Source: Harmothoe impar
Lineage: Eukaryota > Annelida > Polychaeta > Phyllodocida > Polynoidae
NCBI GenBank assembly: GCA_947462335.1
Contig: OX381704.1
Span: forward strand, 25,815,955-25,879,954
DNA length: 64,000 nt
Direction of reading: 5' to 3'
Part shown: positions 25,401 to 40,400 of the stretch, one piece after another
How the letters are laid out: each line of letters begins with the position of its first letter
Numbering within the stretch: the first letter of the stretch is position 1
Program-made: the position numbers and the translations under genes
The notes under the pieces: model-generated
Seen by the model: only the letters and a program-made list of their open reading frames with translations
The model's database searches: none
What the model was told of the DNA's origin: nothing

Positions 25401-28400
25401 GCCCGGTCGGTGTGTGGGTTGTCCACCAGAGGGCCGGCAGGGCCATGGACCCGCTTCCGCCGTCTTTGGAGATTGGTGAGACATCGGGTCAGGGAACGCA
25501 GCGGGGGAGCGGGATGGAGGTTGATGGCTGTCCCTGGTGTGTGTTATTAGCAATGAGACTTTACTAAACAGTAAATATGTGCATTGATTTAGCATGACTT
25601 GCTTTGTTACTCATTTGACACTGCATGAATGGAACATGTTATAATAGACCAACACATAATAGCTGTAACATATAATAGCATCTTGAATGGAATGGCATTG
25701 GTATTATCAATCAGTAGTCATTACTGTTGCTTGCTTTTTTATGCATACAAAATAGGACCAGGACAAGGCAGTTGTAAGTTTACTGGTGTTTAGGACCACA
25801 TTAATATCGATACAGCTCCCATGATGCAGTTCACCCGAGGCAATTTTGTTGGGTCCTGGTCGGTAGTTACCTTGCCGCCCGCCGCCATGTTGTTATTGCA
25901 ACTATCTTCTCACTGCACACCCCAAGAGACCAAATGTTCACACTTAGTATTGCCTGCAGCGAAGCTGCTGGTTGGAAATATAAAACGGGTTGGTTTGTTT
26001 TCCAGTATTTCTCTATCATATGTATCAAGATAGTAAACAAATTCCTCTGACATTGTATTGTGTGTTCAAAGTAGTCTGATATATGCAATCATCTAAGCAC
26101 CTTCCAATTGTTATATCATACACTCTATTCCCCTGACGCTGTATATACTAATAAGAGAAGTCAGGCGTGCAGAGGGACTTATTGCAAAGTTCAATCTTGG
26201 GCTTACATCTTTGGCACACTGATTTGATCGTAAAGCCTATTACTGTCGGCTCAATATGTGGTAATGTGGCCATTCAAGCGTTATCAACGTCAATTTATTT
26301 GTATAAACAAGTTCTGATCCCATGCTATGTTTGCGAATCAAGATGGTCTGGTAATCCTTCTATGAAGTGCCTGTCTATTTATCAAGGTGGATGCTATGGA
26401 ATGCTACATTAAAGGCACTGCATTAAATCATGTCGTTTTATGCTGCTATAAATAATGGTTTATCAAAGATTGACCCAAGCCTATCCTACATAATCTTGAT
26501 GAAATATCTTGATACCCAAAATCTTAATGGCTACATAATTTATTAAATACTATTGAATTGTCTTTTCTTTCTTTATGAAATCAAAACATTGAGACCATAA
26601 AACCCTTGCTAAAGCTAGGATTGTATATTTTAAACTAGCTTTCCCATTGGATAGCGGTTTGACATTTCAAACTGTTGTAAATATTACATTGGCTGCATTA
26701 CATTACACTGCACTGTTACAGTATAGATAACACGTCTAACTAGTCACCTATGCTTAACAGGCTCTGATTTATCGCTGGTCTATTTGATGGGTTCTCAGCA
26801 ATCAAACTACATGACATAACCCATCAATCTTTAACATAATCCTGATCAGGAGACTAATTCAGTAATAGAACTACCACCAAATCATAACCTGAGCTCATGT
26901 TGCTGTTTACTTACACTGACTGTAGCTATTGGTGTTCCCTCTACTATTCCATATGAGTACATGCCTATAAACCTGTAGGCCTCTTCTAGTGCGCCATATG
27001 CCTGCCTCTTGGCAGCCACCACTGCTGTGGTTTATAATCTGCCTTAGTAAAGAGGCCAGGTTCAGGACTCTAGTAGCAATATGAACTATTCACAACTAAT
27101 ACAGCAACTTTCTCAAGGACTGAGTTATACACTCATTTGTATACTTCTCTATTTTCCTGTAAGAAACATTTCTCTTCATTTTCCTCCAATGTATTGTTCC
27201 TTATAAATGAGGCAGACATTTTTTTTACAAACATAATTGTCCATGTACATATATATGAACCTCCAGTGCAGGTTAAAAGTCTGGGTGCTGGTTATATGAG
27301 GGTTTTTGGCATTTAACTACAGTATTAATGTAGTCATAATCAGACCCCAGATGTGGGTTACAGGATCCCAAATCCAGTAATAATACGAGATGCGGGTAAT
27401 GCACCGGAATTTATGGTAAATCACACGACAACTATGTATTTTAGTGTATAGCATTTCTCTGTAATCAACATGTGTCACACATACTTGTGTGTTCCTATCT
27501 AAGCATAATGATGCTCTTGTCTTTTATCAGCTGTATGGGTGTTAAATACTTATCAGCTGAAGTATTAGGGATTATAATCTACTTTGATACTAAGGCCTGT
27601 GTACTGACACCACTTGTGTACATCTCTAGGCATATATCTATCCATCACCAGATGATTCTTTAGTTCACAAATATTCCATGTTTTGAAAACAAGCTTGCCA
27701 CAAAAAGAAATGCCCAGATGCACTATGAGCTAGGAAACATGAGAGCTCAGTAAAAATATATATATATAAAAAGGCCACTGCACTAATCCCCCTGTATACC
27801 ATTAACATTTGCCACTAAAACCCGTCCAGAGGCAGTCCCTGCCAGCAGGCTCTGCTGTAAGCCTGCCCCAGCTTGGTGGTCACACTGAGTAGACTTTGTG
27901 CTCACTCTGGAGTCAATCAATTGTATGTATACAGGTCTGCATGTATAATGGACTAGGCTCAGTACTTGGGGCCAGAGAATTACATGTAACCTTTGTAAGT
28001 GTGTGACAATTATGTAGGCATACACACTGCCAGCCATTGATTTGTATTTGAATATATAGATCTAGGTTTGAATGTAATGCATTGTACCTTAGAAGGTGGA
28101 TTGAGTGTCAAAGGAGAAAACGTAATTAAGCTGCATATATATGTGCCCAGTAGATCCTTTCTGAATTACTACTGAAAGCAATGGATTGAACCTTGAAATG
28201 AGTGAATTGAAAGTCAAAATGAATGCCTCTTGCTACAAACCACAATGTCTGCACACTAAATCCTATACACAGGTTTTACCTAATGCTTACCTTACACATG
28301 TAGTATTATTCTACATGCTACTATGAGTAACCGTTTTAGTCAGTGAAGAGTAGTAATAGACTGTATTGGAGAACTATAAAAACACCCCTTCTTTGCTCTA

Positions 28401-31400
28401 CAGCAATCTGCACTGTAATTGAAAAGGTTTGGGGTGCCTGAGGGGGGGGGGGGCACTCAATTTGTAGCTGGGAGATTTTAGTAAAAAGTGAACCTTGGTG
28501 AGGGGGATTTTGGTCAAAAGTGCTTAGGTTTTAGTAAATTTTCCGGAGGAGTCAAAAGTGACTCTTCTTGCAAAGTATTTTGAGGAGAACTTCAAAAAGT
28601 GACTCTTTTTGGTTTTGGTTTTGGTTTGTTGAAACTCCGCAAAGTGACCCTTGGTGAGGAGGGTTTTGTTGAAATGTGACCCTTGCTGAGGGGGATTTTG
28701 CTCAAAAAGTACCCTTGCCAGCTGCACACCCCTATACACCAGATATATATAAGTGCACCCCCCCCCCGGGTTGGTGTGTAAGTTCAGCCTCCCGGAAGTA
28801 GCAGCTGACATTTAATTACCGGCACCATTTGGCAGGAGCAGGGGCCACAACCTTTAGACAATGACCGTACCCCAGGTATTGATTAGTTTAGCCTTCCTGA
28901 AAGAGCAATCTCAGCTTCTATTACTTCCTTGTTCTTTACTTCTCTAGTCACTAACTAGGATTGAACTTTATATGGTATCATTCAATATTTATACAATCTA
29001 ACACAAAGAGAAGTTGTTTTTATTTTTCTGAGAATGAGGAAAGTTGCATTTTAAACATTTTACTGACATCAATCCTTCTTCTTGTAGTACCCCAAATTCA
29101 TGTTCCCTAAAATAACATATTCTGTACCTTTTAGAGACTTTTGATTAGAGGCTCAAGATGGCATTGCCTGAAATAGACCAACATTATGCTGCTGCCATGG
29201 ACAATGCTAATGTGTACTGCCATATAGGATACTGTAACGTCTTAACAATGTATCATGTAAACTTACACTATAGGCTGAACAACATGTGATACAAATATCC
29301 ATACCTTATAACTCTCCTACGCATGTATCCTTATATTATGTGTGCTGCAGAAGTTAGTCCCAGTGCCATAAGGTCCACTACTGATTGACAAGTCAGACAG
29401 GACTGTGGCCTGTGGTGGTCCTTATCCGAGTTGGCTCGCTGCTGCGAGCAGGCATATGCACCAGTCAAGTGTGTTTATCTTTGGTATCACTTGACACCTG
29501 GCCAATCTGCCAATACTTGTGTTCACTCAGACCCTGGACCAGCCTGAGGCTATCATCACTTCCAACTAACTGATTACAATTATGAGTTATAATGAGGCAG
29601 GTTGTATACAGCCTTTGGTGGTTGGCCAATTTATGGCTTGCTGTGTTATCTTATCAACTGAAGATGTGTCCAATAATACTTGTTAGCAATAATAGATAGA
29701 TAGCGATTGGAACAAAATGAATTCTATGAGTCAATGACAACACATATCTATGATTATTGGTAAGAGTAAGAGGATCTTCTTAGCAACACTGGTATTTCTA
29801 ATAATTAATAATGCTTTATCTGGCCTATATAAATAAGGCTATCTTGGAGAGTTCAATATTGATTTTGCTACCATTTGTCTGAGGAAATGATTCTTGACAT
29901 ATCACATATAGCAGCCATTTTCTTTTATCCACAGGTCTTCATAATTCATATTCCATGGAGCCTCCAGTGATATTAAGTATTCCAAAATGGCTATATCTTC
30001 AATGCCTTCCAATGATATTTAAGCCTCCAGTGCTTGTGGTACATTCACAATGTCTGTTACTGCAAAGGTCTATGATACTGCCAAAATCCAGAATTCTCAG
30101 ACACATATTATAGACTCCCTGTGTTCATTTATTCAAGGTGTGACTCCTACTGTGGGCTCTCATCCCACCACCCAAGGTGTTGGGAACTTCCACTCACTCA
30201 GCCTTACATATAACACAACCAATCAGCTTGCTGGTGTCGGCAGCACCCTTCTTAGTCTGTAATCCTCCCCAGGTACTCTGGGTACCAGTAGTTAATGCTA
30301 TGGAGACCCTCTGGTGGCCACTGCCAGAGGCTCAATAACTGTGGCTGGCGCTCTGGCGCTCGCTGTGACCTATGTGTGTGGTTTTCATAAGGGTACGATA
30401 CCAGCCCAGAGGTAGCAGCCTGCCTCTCTCAATTAATCGTGGCGAGTGGCAGTGAGGCTCTGTTTGGCATATTAGAAGTGGCACGGGGGCTTTGAATAAT
30501 GTGTCTGATGATTTCAGTGTAATTGAGTTTTTATAGGATGCCGGTCAGGTACAGGGGCTATTAAGGGATGATGCTAAGAAGCTCTGACAGGGATCATCCT
30601 GAATAATTGATCTAATAGTAAGCCTTTGGGGAGGTGCATGTATGGCAAACAGTAATTATCAGCACAGTAGGGATTGACATATTCAGTGTCCATACTCCCC
30701 TTCAGGTAAATAGGAACCATCAGTTGATCGTTCGATGCATACCAATATATAAACCCTATGTCCCTACTAGCATGGAGCAAATTTGCGGGAAACAAAGCGG
30801 CATACTAATTGCACTTGAATGGAGCATCGGCTAAGGGGATTTTCGGCATAACACATAGTCTCAATTGATTCCTATTTCCATGGTTCTTATAGCTGCTAGT
30901 ACTTAACAGCCCATTCTTCAGATATATCAGCAGCCAATAACTATATGATTTACATTGCACAGTTGGCCAATACTCCCATTTATACCACAGCGTTATGCAC
31001 TTCCATCAATACACTACTGCTTCCATTTACATCACACACAAGCCTTTTAATGGCATCAGCCTTACTACAGTTCTACATGTAACCATATACACTGTAAGTG
31101 GCAAACAATCCCACCTAACAGTTGGCAGTGATATATACACATTCATACATCTGTCAACATTAGGCCATAAGACCAGACCATAACATATGAGGCAGAGTGT
31201 TTTGGCAATGTGGGTATGGAGGTTATTAAAACCATACATTACGTTGGTGTTACAGGTCTGACAGTGGCCAACTACTGGCTAGTACTTATAGGGTACTGGC
31301 TGTAAACTAACCGATATAACATAATTTGTTTTGGACTATTAACCCCCTACGGTTTGGTTTCAATTATAGATGTCTCCAACACCAATACACCACTGAATGT

Positions 31401-34400
31401 TATATATAGCTTTGATAACAGACAGATCATAGTGATTTAAAGATCTCATCAGTAACCAATACTGGCAATACTGGTTTTATAACACACTCTTTTTATGACA
31501 CATGAACAATGCGGTTTTCAAAAAAAGTGATTACTATTAAAGTAGGTACTGAATGCAGGAGTTTTTTTGTTCCAGCATTCTGTTTCCTGGTGTATTTAGT
31601 TTCGAAATATTGTTCGTGTAAAGGTATGTTCATTGATGGCTTTCAGGATCTTAAAGAAAATAATCATAGAATCGCAAAATTGGAAACCCAAAAATCTATG
31701 TCTTTTCCTCTGAAACAAATATACAATGTCTGAAAAGTGAATTATTTTTCCTTGTTTAGCCTCCATGTCTGTAGTCTGCAGTTTGGAGCCATCTATAATC
31801 ACCAGCGGGTAAATTTATTTTGCAGGGTTCAAATGAGATGCAATAACTGACAAATACCCAAACCTGTCAAAGGGACCCCTTTAAGGATGGCATGTTGCTA
31901 AAACCTTTGGTAAACGGTAACATTTGTTGTTAAGATGCACCAATGCAGCCATAGCAAATATTAACTCGCTGATGCTACATTGGTGCATCATTCTGACCCT
32001 TCTGGAGTGTATTAATGCTTGAATGCAGCACTGGTGAATTACTCGCCTGTGCTGCATTCATGCATCATGGCGACATAGGACATGCCGTCCTTAAAGGGTT
32101 AAGGCAGTAGGCCCACAGACATGGGGGTTATTTGAGCACCAAAATGGTAAAGAGGAGGAAAACAGTTGTATACTCACCATCTGCAGCAGTTGTGACGCTG
32201 GTGGAAGACTTGGGTTTGGCTGCCTTGGGCGGGTTGGCTGCCCGGGTGGTGGAGGAGGGCAGTGCAGGGCTGGATTGGGAGCTGGTGGGTGGTGCTTCCT
32301 CCACATTGACTGGCGTTGTTGTCGTTGTGGTGTTTGGTGTCGCCCATGCTTTGACAGCATCAGGTGTGTCTTCAGAGTCTGACGCCTAAAAGAGAAATGA
32401 ACCAATGCAATTATTAGTTATCATTTGATTGGACATAACTGCCTCACCATGGTATTTCTCTGAGCATATCAATGGATTATGAATTGACAAGAATACCAGA
32501 TACCCCCTATATCCTAATTTTACCAAACTCTAAATCCTACAGCGATATTCCAAAGGCTAGTTTAAGCTCTAGGCTGTTACAGTGTTTTTTCAAAGGGGAG
32601 AATAAAAGTGTGTGTGCTTTTATTCCACTGATTGGCTATAGTTGGCCTATAAGATCAAATTTGAGGAAAATGATAGCTGATGACCATGAATGGAATAGAT
32701 AGGAGGGGAAGAGTGGCCTTGGTCAACATCCTGAATCAATTTTAAGAGGATTTAATTTTGAGTCCCAAACGTCGGATTTACTCACTTAAAGCTAGTTGAA
32801 TATCAAAAAAGGTCTAATAGTTGATCCATCACCTTTACCACTTACTTGTCTAGCTGTTACACTTTATATTGTACTATTGTTAACCTAAGCAATATAAATA
32901 GGTGAGCAGCCGATCAGGTCCTGTAAACCTCTTGTATACATTGTGGGGGCATGAAGGGGAGCTGGTTTGGCCTGAAGTGGTGGTGCCACCTAGCTGTTTA
33001 TTGTTTAGCTACTGTGGTGAGTGGTTGTTCATAGCTGCCATGGCAGGTACAATGGACGCATGTGCTCTCTATAGGCACCTTTGTGAATGGAAGTAGTTGC
33101 TGGATTAACTTGAGAGCGTTGATGTTAAGTATCAAATCAATCAATGTGAAAGTCATTTGCACCATTCTTTTGGGGTGTTAAGTCCATTCCAGAGAGGCAA
33201 TGGTAAGGGATGAAGAAGCTAAGGGACCAAAGACAGCAGGGAGGGGTGAGAAGAATGAGGGAGTGGGTAAGGGAATGGTACACAGAGGTCGATAAGAGGA
33301 CATAGGGGGAGCTATCCAAAAATATAATCCAGGGACCAAGCAACGAAGGGAATGACCAATCAAAGGAGGGAGGTTCTGACAAATGCAGGGAGGGACCAAT
33401 CAAGGGAGGCAGGGATTGACCAAGAGAGGGGAGGGTCCAACCAAGAGCGAGGGTTCAACTAAAGGAGAGAAATTCCAACCAATGCAGGTAGGAACCAACC
33501 AAACGAGGGAGGATTAAACCAAGCGAGTGAGGGTCAAACCAAGGGAAATGTCCCATTAGAAGGATTTGATTGATTGATTGGTTTCACCTCCAAGCGAACA
33601 TAGCACCCTGTGGGACTGACAAGGGAGTGAGAGAGAAGCTATTCAAGATGGTAGAGAGCGAATCATCCAGGGGGAGGGTACCAATTAAGACTCGAAGAAT
33701 TCAACCAAAGGAGAGAAGGATCAAACAGGGGAGGGGACCAACTATCAAGGTGGTGAGAAAATTCAAGGGCTGAGATAAGGGAGGAACTGGAACCCAGAGG
33801 CGGGCGACCAAGGGGGAGGGGTGGACCAACCAACGGAACAAGGGATCAGCTTGGGAGTTGTGAGATAAGCAGAATCCAGAATCCACATGCTATATTCAGT
33901 TGTCATCAGATCTTCTAACTTTGAAGCTTTCTATGAGTATGACCAGAACTGAATGTAACTCACATTCCCAGCAAGTTTCTTTAATGGTCCAGTCGTTATT
34001 GCCAGTTGGGAGCAGGTGCTACATGCTCCAGCCAATGTTTGTATTTGTTTGACACAATGTTTTGATACAGTGTATAGTTTACATGCGAAAATGTTTTTTA
34101 CCAGACCCTGTGGGCAATGAAAAAGAGCAAACAGACATCCATACAACTAGAACCTGAAAACTCTTAGGTTGTATTCTGTGGTCCAGTGGTAGCTGTGGGA
34201 AGCTATTGTTGCCTGCTTTGGCCCTTTCTGGGACCATTAGGCTTATGTTAGGCTTTGATCAGACCCGGATCAGCAACGATCAGTCTAAATCCCATCACTG
34301 CAGCCTGGCACCCATGCGCCACCTAGTGCTATTTAGCTTGACTAACGGGTCGATAACACTTGGTGTGGCCTTTCTAAGACCGTGTGTGTTACTCATTACC

Positions 34401-37400
34401 ACCACCACCTCCTACCAGCACCCACCCCCTCCCTGTTATTGCACATAGTCAGGTTCAATATGTACTGTGTGCTGTTATGTTGTACAAGCATGGTAGCCTT
34501 TGGTGTGGCCACTTCTACCCTGTGCTAATACTTGTACTACTACAGTAGCCTTGGTAGGGAGAACTCCAGTGGCTTTCTGCAGGTATGAAGGCAGGAACAA
34601 CTCTACTGGCAAACAGTGTTTTATGGTCGTTATACTTGAAATAGGAAGACACACATTTAGACCACTTACCGGGGAACACGATTTAGCAGTTTAGTCGTAT
34701 TACGGTAGCTATTGATAATCTAACGGAGCATGGAAAACAACTTACTATACTTTGCAATTGCATGGGATGTATGAACTCTCTTCTTTCCTACTTAGTTCTC
34801 GCAGATCACGTTTTACATATTCATAATTGATTCATATAGTAGCTGATGTTACATAACGCATATCTTTTAACTACCACACCATTGTCGTACCACTGTCACA
34901 GTACAAATTGGCCTCCTTAAAGAGGGACTACCTTATTCAACATAACTAGCGCATAGTGTGCTTTAAGTATGAGCAAACTGCTAGTCTATAAACGTCTGTC
35001 CAAAGGAGACATTTACTTCTTAGGCAACTTGCACAAATTATGTCGAATACAGTAATCGTGGTAGTGAGACATCGAGCTTTATTTCATGCAGAGAAACAAA
35101 GTTACTATGCTTAAGTACTAGAATGGCCATTCTTCACACCCGCGTGGAGAAACTGATGCTCATTCTCCATGGGCTGTTTCTCCATGATGATGTCACTAAA
35201 ATAGCTATGAAACCAATCTTTAAATGTCGTTTTTAGATATAAGTTATTAATAATTACATGAAATAAACAAAGAGATCCACTCTAATCAGTCTGAATTCCT
35301 GGTTTCTCCACTTGTGGTACCTTGGATCATATCACACTCGGCTCCGCCTCGTGTGATATGTTCCAAGGTACCACTCGTGGAGAAACGGACTGTTTAACCT
35401 GTCATTCAGACAGATCATCGTGGACCTCTGTCTATATATTTTCCAGAATAACATTCTCTGACTAAATTTAGGTACTTAAACTGAAAAATAAGGTTTATAT
35501 TTTCATTTCTTATTTTCTAATTCTAGTTCCAGACAAATGCCTATTCCAGCCTGTTACTTACCGTTAAAGACGGGGTAGGCCAAACATCAGAATCACTATC
35601 ATACGCTATATACACACATATTTGTTTCTGTGGGCCTCTGGGTGTTTCCATCAATATCCTACTTGATATTGTATCCTTCTCCTCGGGGAGTGGGGTTTCC
35701 ACGGTTACCCTACTTTGTCCAATATCATTTTCCTCAGGTATATCTACATTGATTTGTGTTGTTTTGAATGCAGCCAGCCATCGCTCCAGAATTTTCAAGC
35801 ACATTTTCTGTCTATTTTAATACCTAGAGCTGATTCCTTGTTAATGCATTTAGTCAGCTACTGGCCAACATATCCATGACATCTAGGTGGTTCAGCAATT
35901 TAGATTTGGGTCATTTCTATCCAAATCCGCTCTGCTAGACAGATGTTGGTGATTGCATGCTATCGTAAGGCTACCAGAAAAGTGAATTCTCCCTTCTCCA
36001 GAACTCCAAAGGGTTTTTTTGGGCTTTAAAAAGTACCACTACCACCAGTACTCCTCATGCAAGCAGACCTACTGTTAAATGAACAAATTCCCAACTCTGT
36101 TCCCATTCAGAAATGACCGGAAATACCCCCATACTGGACATCTTATTACCCTCTGCGACGTTATGGCTGGGAATGTGTGGTTGGAACCTGCAGGTTGCCT
36201 ACACTCCTGAGGGCAATGTTGGTGCAATAAGATTGTTATTAGATGCCATAAAGTTTGTCATTTTGGCCATTCCCAGTAGACTTCAGTCAGCAACCTGACT
36301 TAGAGGGACTACTACAGCCTATATGAGATTCTTTTTAATGTGTTTAAGGTTAATCCCTTGGGCGTTTATATCCTTAATAGCTTAACCTTTTAAATGCCTG
36401 AATGCATCATGTCCTTGGTCGTCATGATGCATGAATACAGCCCTGGTGAGAGTAACCCACCAGGGTTGCATTCAAGCAAGCATCATGCTGATCCTATGGG
36501 GTTGAAGTACTTCTGGAGGGTCTGCATGAATGCAGCACTTCGAGTTACCTGCTAGGGCTGCACTGGTGCATCGTGATAACAACTGACATGCCGTGCTAGG
36601 GTTAACCAATTCCACATGGATAGTGAGACTGCCATACCACACATCAGATACCTAACAAAAAGAATACTGACCTGTTTTTTACTGCTCGCCGCTGATTCCG
36701 TGGGTCCATATTTGTCCATTGCTGCTGAAGCTCTCTCTGTTGTTGATTTCATCTATATGGAGGGTAAAGAGATGAAATAATTATTAATAAGATGTGACCT
36801 GATTAGAATTGTTCAATTTGATATTTATTTAACCTTCACTTAAAAACTATTTATCAGGGGGAAATGTTAGGTCAATACATATTCATCAGCTCTTCCGATT
36901 TTGAGAAAAAAAATTAGCAAATTATCTTTGGCATAACATACCAGTAGTTCTTAATGGTAATCATGAGTCTGCACAACCTGCCACCCAGATATGTATATTT
37001 CCAAATCTCAGGAAATTTTAGGAGACCAAAGACAAAAATTTAGAAAAGGTTATATTTTATTGACATTGACTATCTCTATGAGCACAATGATCCTTTCTAT
37101 GGACTGACAGTATGTAACTAAGGTGAAGAACACAACCCAACATCTGTGAAGACCTTTGTAATACTTATCAACATCTATACACTCATTATTAACTAACTTA
37201 CAATGATAGCAGGCAATGCAGCTGTAAGTTAGTATTCATGATGATAACTGATATTTCCAACTAAAGCACACTAGCATACCTGCTTGTAACAAACACCGAT
37301 ATCAGCAGACTGTTGATCTTAACCCTTTGAGAACACCATAGTGCTGTAATGCCCGTTTGCTGTCATGACGAATGAATGGAATCCGGGTGAGTAACTCGCC

Positions 37401-40400
37401 AGAGCTACATTCATACACCATGTCAACCGTACAGGATTGAGACATTACTGAACGGTGATACACCAATGTAGTGCTAATGTTGCATTGGTGCATCACGACA
37501 ACAAGTAGACATGAACCTTAAGGCATCATCCGGTCCTTATAGGGTTAAGTGGGTCTTTCGGTGAGTGTGATATATGAATCAGGAATATCAGGCCGGGTCC
37601 CCCATCCCCAACAAGTTTGGATGTCGCCCGGTGCATTCTGGCAAGACAAAAGTGGGTATCTTCCACTAAACTCATATGCCCATATTAGTCCATTTTTATC
37701 CCGTTTTCCATCAATAATTAGAAAAAAAAGTTTTCCTCAAAACATGATTTTTATGATGTGCGCGGTGATGAGAAACCATTTTATTTTTTTGAGAGGCTTT
37801 ATACAGAGGTCTATGATTACCTTGATCCGTTTGAGTGGTAGATCATTACAAGGATAAGGGTAGGGCCAAAAAATTAGGGACGGCCAGGATACCTGAAAAC
37901 AACTTCTTCTTTTTTAACCCATTGTGCATATTTTATTTTCGTCATTAGTTCTTCCCTAACAAGTCTGTAAAGTATGTACCAAAGTGGACAGTAGCCCAGA
38001 AGGCTCCATTATAGTGTACAAGGTCAATAGTCCAAGAAGGGGTGGGGTAATTAGGGGTCCATGTGCAAGGGGTGGGAGAGTTCTTAAGAGATAGGGGGGA
38101 GTTTTGTTAGTGGATTAGTGGCATGACTAGAAATGAAAAACATCCCCTATGTACGATCTTGGGCTCCCTTGAACATTTAAAACATTGAAAAGAAATGATA
38201 GAATCATTGACTAGCATCGAGTAAACTTTTTGTACAATCCATATCTAATGAAAATTCACCAATACACATGCAAAGCTTCTTGGGAAACACGTTTCCCCCC
38301 TACAGCCTGTAACATGTTTTCTAAGTAGATACTTACGCTGGGGCTGTACACCATTACCTTGTGTCCCAATAGGAAAAGCTGATAACAAACAATTTGACTT
38401 TATACTTTACGACAAGGGTAGCTACCAGTATCTAATAGTGAAGTTGTATACAAGATAATTAATATTCGTGAGGATTCAACACAATTTTCTACAGTGAGTA
38501 ATAACGGAAAAAAATACTATTTAAATATATCATGTCTACATTTGAAGCACACACTGACGAACATGCGCACCTGTTCTAACCTGGTTTATTCACCTCTTGT
38601 ATTTTTTATGGAGTTAGAGGACCACATTTACCCCAGGACCATGCAAGGGACTTTTACAATGCATAATACATTTGGCATTGTTCCACCTATAGGGATTTAG
38701 GATTAAGATTACAATGACTAAATCTACTCCCTCCGGTATAATTTCAACTGTATGAGCTGAACACCATGCCCAATGGCTTTAATCGATGCATCGCGGTCAA
38801 TGGTAGGTTCCAGAGACCAGACCAAATGACCACTTAAACAATAGTAAAGAGAAATCAATAGTGATATATGCTGACACTAACGAAATATATGCCTCAAAAA
38901 GGGCAGTAAATTTCATCCCCAAGCTATACCTAAATATGCTATGGATCTTGTGAATATTATTCTGCATTCTTATTCTACTGATTTTAGGAGTGAAATATGT
39001 GTTAATTCTTCCCCCCCCCCCCTTTTTTTCTTTTTCTTTTTGCTATGAGTATAATAAGACTTTATTAATTTTAAGCTGTCAATTCACATTTTTTTGGCCA
39101 CGCAGGACTCTTTTTATAAACCGTCGATATTATAACTAAGGATAGTTTCACCATCCTATCATGTTATGTTAGATCTCCAAGCGATGTGCAGATATCTGTT
39201 TCTTTATAGTAATACATTCTGTCGGTTATAGTTTTAGTTTAGTTCCCGAAAACATCATCAACTTGATATAAGTCAAACTACCTTGTAATCAATATGTATT
39301 GGTACAAATACAGATCACTTGCTCGTCTGGTTGTGTCAGGACTACTTCTATCGGGTACTCTACTTTTAATAAGTTTTCTATTTTTAGAAAAGGAAGTTAA
39401 GTTTACTAGTAGCTAATCTACCAATGTGTGTACTAGCGCGTTACGTTCCATAGAGATGTATTCCCACACGGCTATATTCTACAAAGCTAATCTGGATCCA
39501 ACTAAGGAAAACGATCCCTTGGATATCAATAGATTTGGCCATGGTTGCGTGTTGACATGCCGACCTAATTATTCCCCAGCCCCGTCTGGCGCTGACTCAA
39601 AGCGGGGTGTAGCTCCTTCCGTCTAAACGTTGCTAGTGCTAGTAAAATATTCAGGAGGATAAACAGGCTGCCATCGAACCTTCACACTCCACCGTGGTAT
39701 TATTGGTTATTTAAACTGTACTTGAAATAATAGCAAAAGAATAAGAGGGGGGGCGTAAAATATAGTTAAGTGGGGTGGGTTATAGTTAAATCTATCGTCA
39801 CGAATCAATATAACTCTTGTATCATATGAAATATTGTATGGCGGAATTTTATTCTTTAGAATATTTTTTGTCAATGGATCTTCTACATGGAAATGCGCAG
39901 TGAGCAACACTTTTATTTTTTCACCACCCGGCCTCTGACAGTAGGCATAGTTCTCAATGAACCCACAGCAACATACATTTTGGTTGATCAGCGGAGATCA
40001 AGAGAAAAAAATAAGTTAAAATGGAAATCATAATTCATGAAAAAATGAGGTGAACAAAATCAATTGACAAATTTTTTTTGGTCTGACCTTAGAGTACATT
40101 TTAAAATAAGATAAATTAAAGAATCTAAAAAAAAAGAAATACATTTTTGTTCAGATGAAACGAGACTTTTAAACTTAAATGATTTTAAAAGACCCCTTCC
40201 TTCTTAGTACATGTACTGTCTTGTCGGCAGCCCACTTGAAAATCAAAGTACCGTCATGAACGCTGTTAGGTTATATGACCTCAACATTTAGGATATTCAC
40301 ATGCATATTTATAATCTTAATTTATTTCTACCAAGTTTTTAATAAAAAAGGAAATGTGGAAAGGCGCATGCATAACTGATATACCATGTTTGTTAGTTGT

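Larger units (their letters stand above)
25534..32177 (-). other. TTLL intron 3 with repeats and a decayed coding-like stretch
   Basis: 6.6 kb. It holds the candidate start exon at 25872, repeats at 27255 and 28438, and most of a TTAA MITE at 31876. Between about 29380 and 31320 the + strand shows several protein-like fragments in different frames ([53 protein letters not shown]), as if a gene or element had decayed. I cannot name the source. Confidence 0.45.
32386..36671 (-). other. TTLL intron 2
   Basis: 4.3 kb containing the purine-rich repeat at 33178-33870, the hairpin at 35302-35386, the candidate exon at 35562-35804 and the TTAA MITE at 36382. The remainder shows no supported gene. 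Confidence 0.6.
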
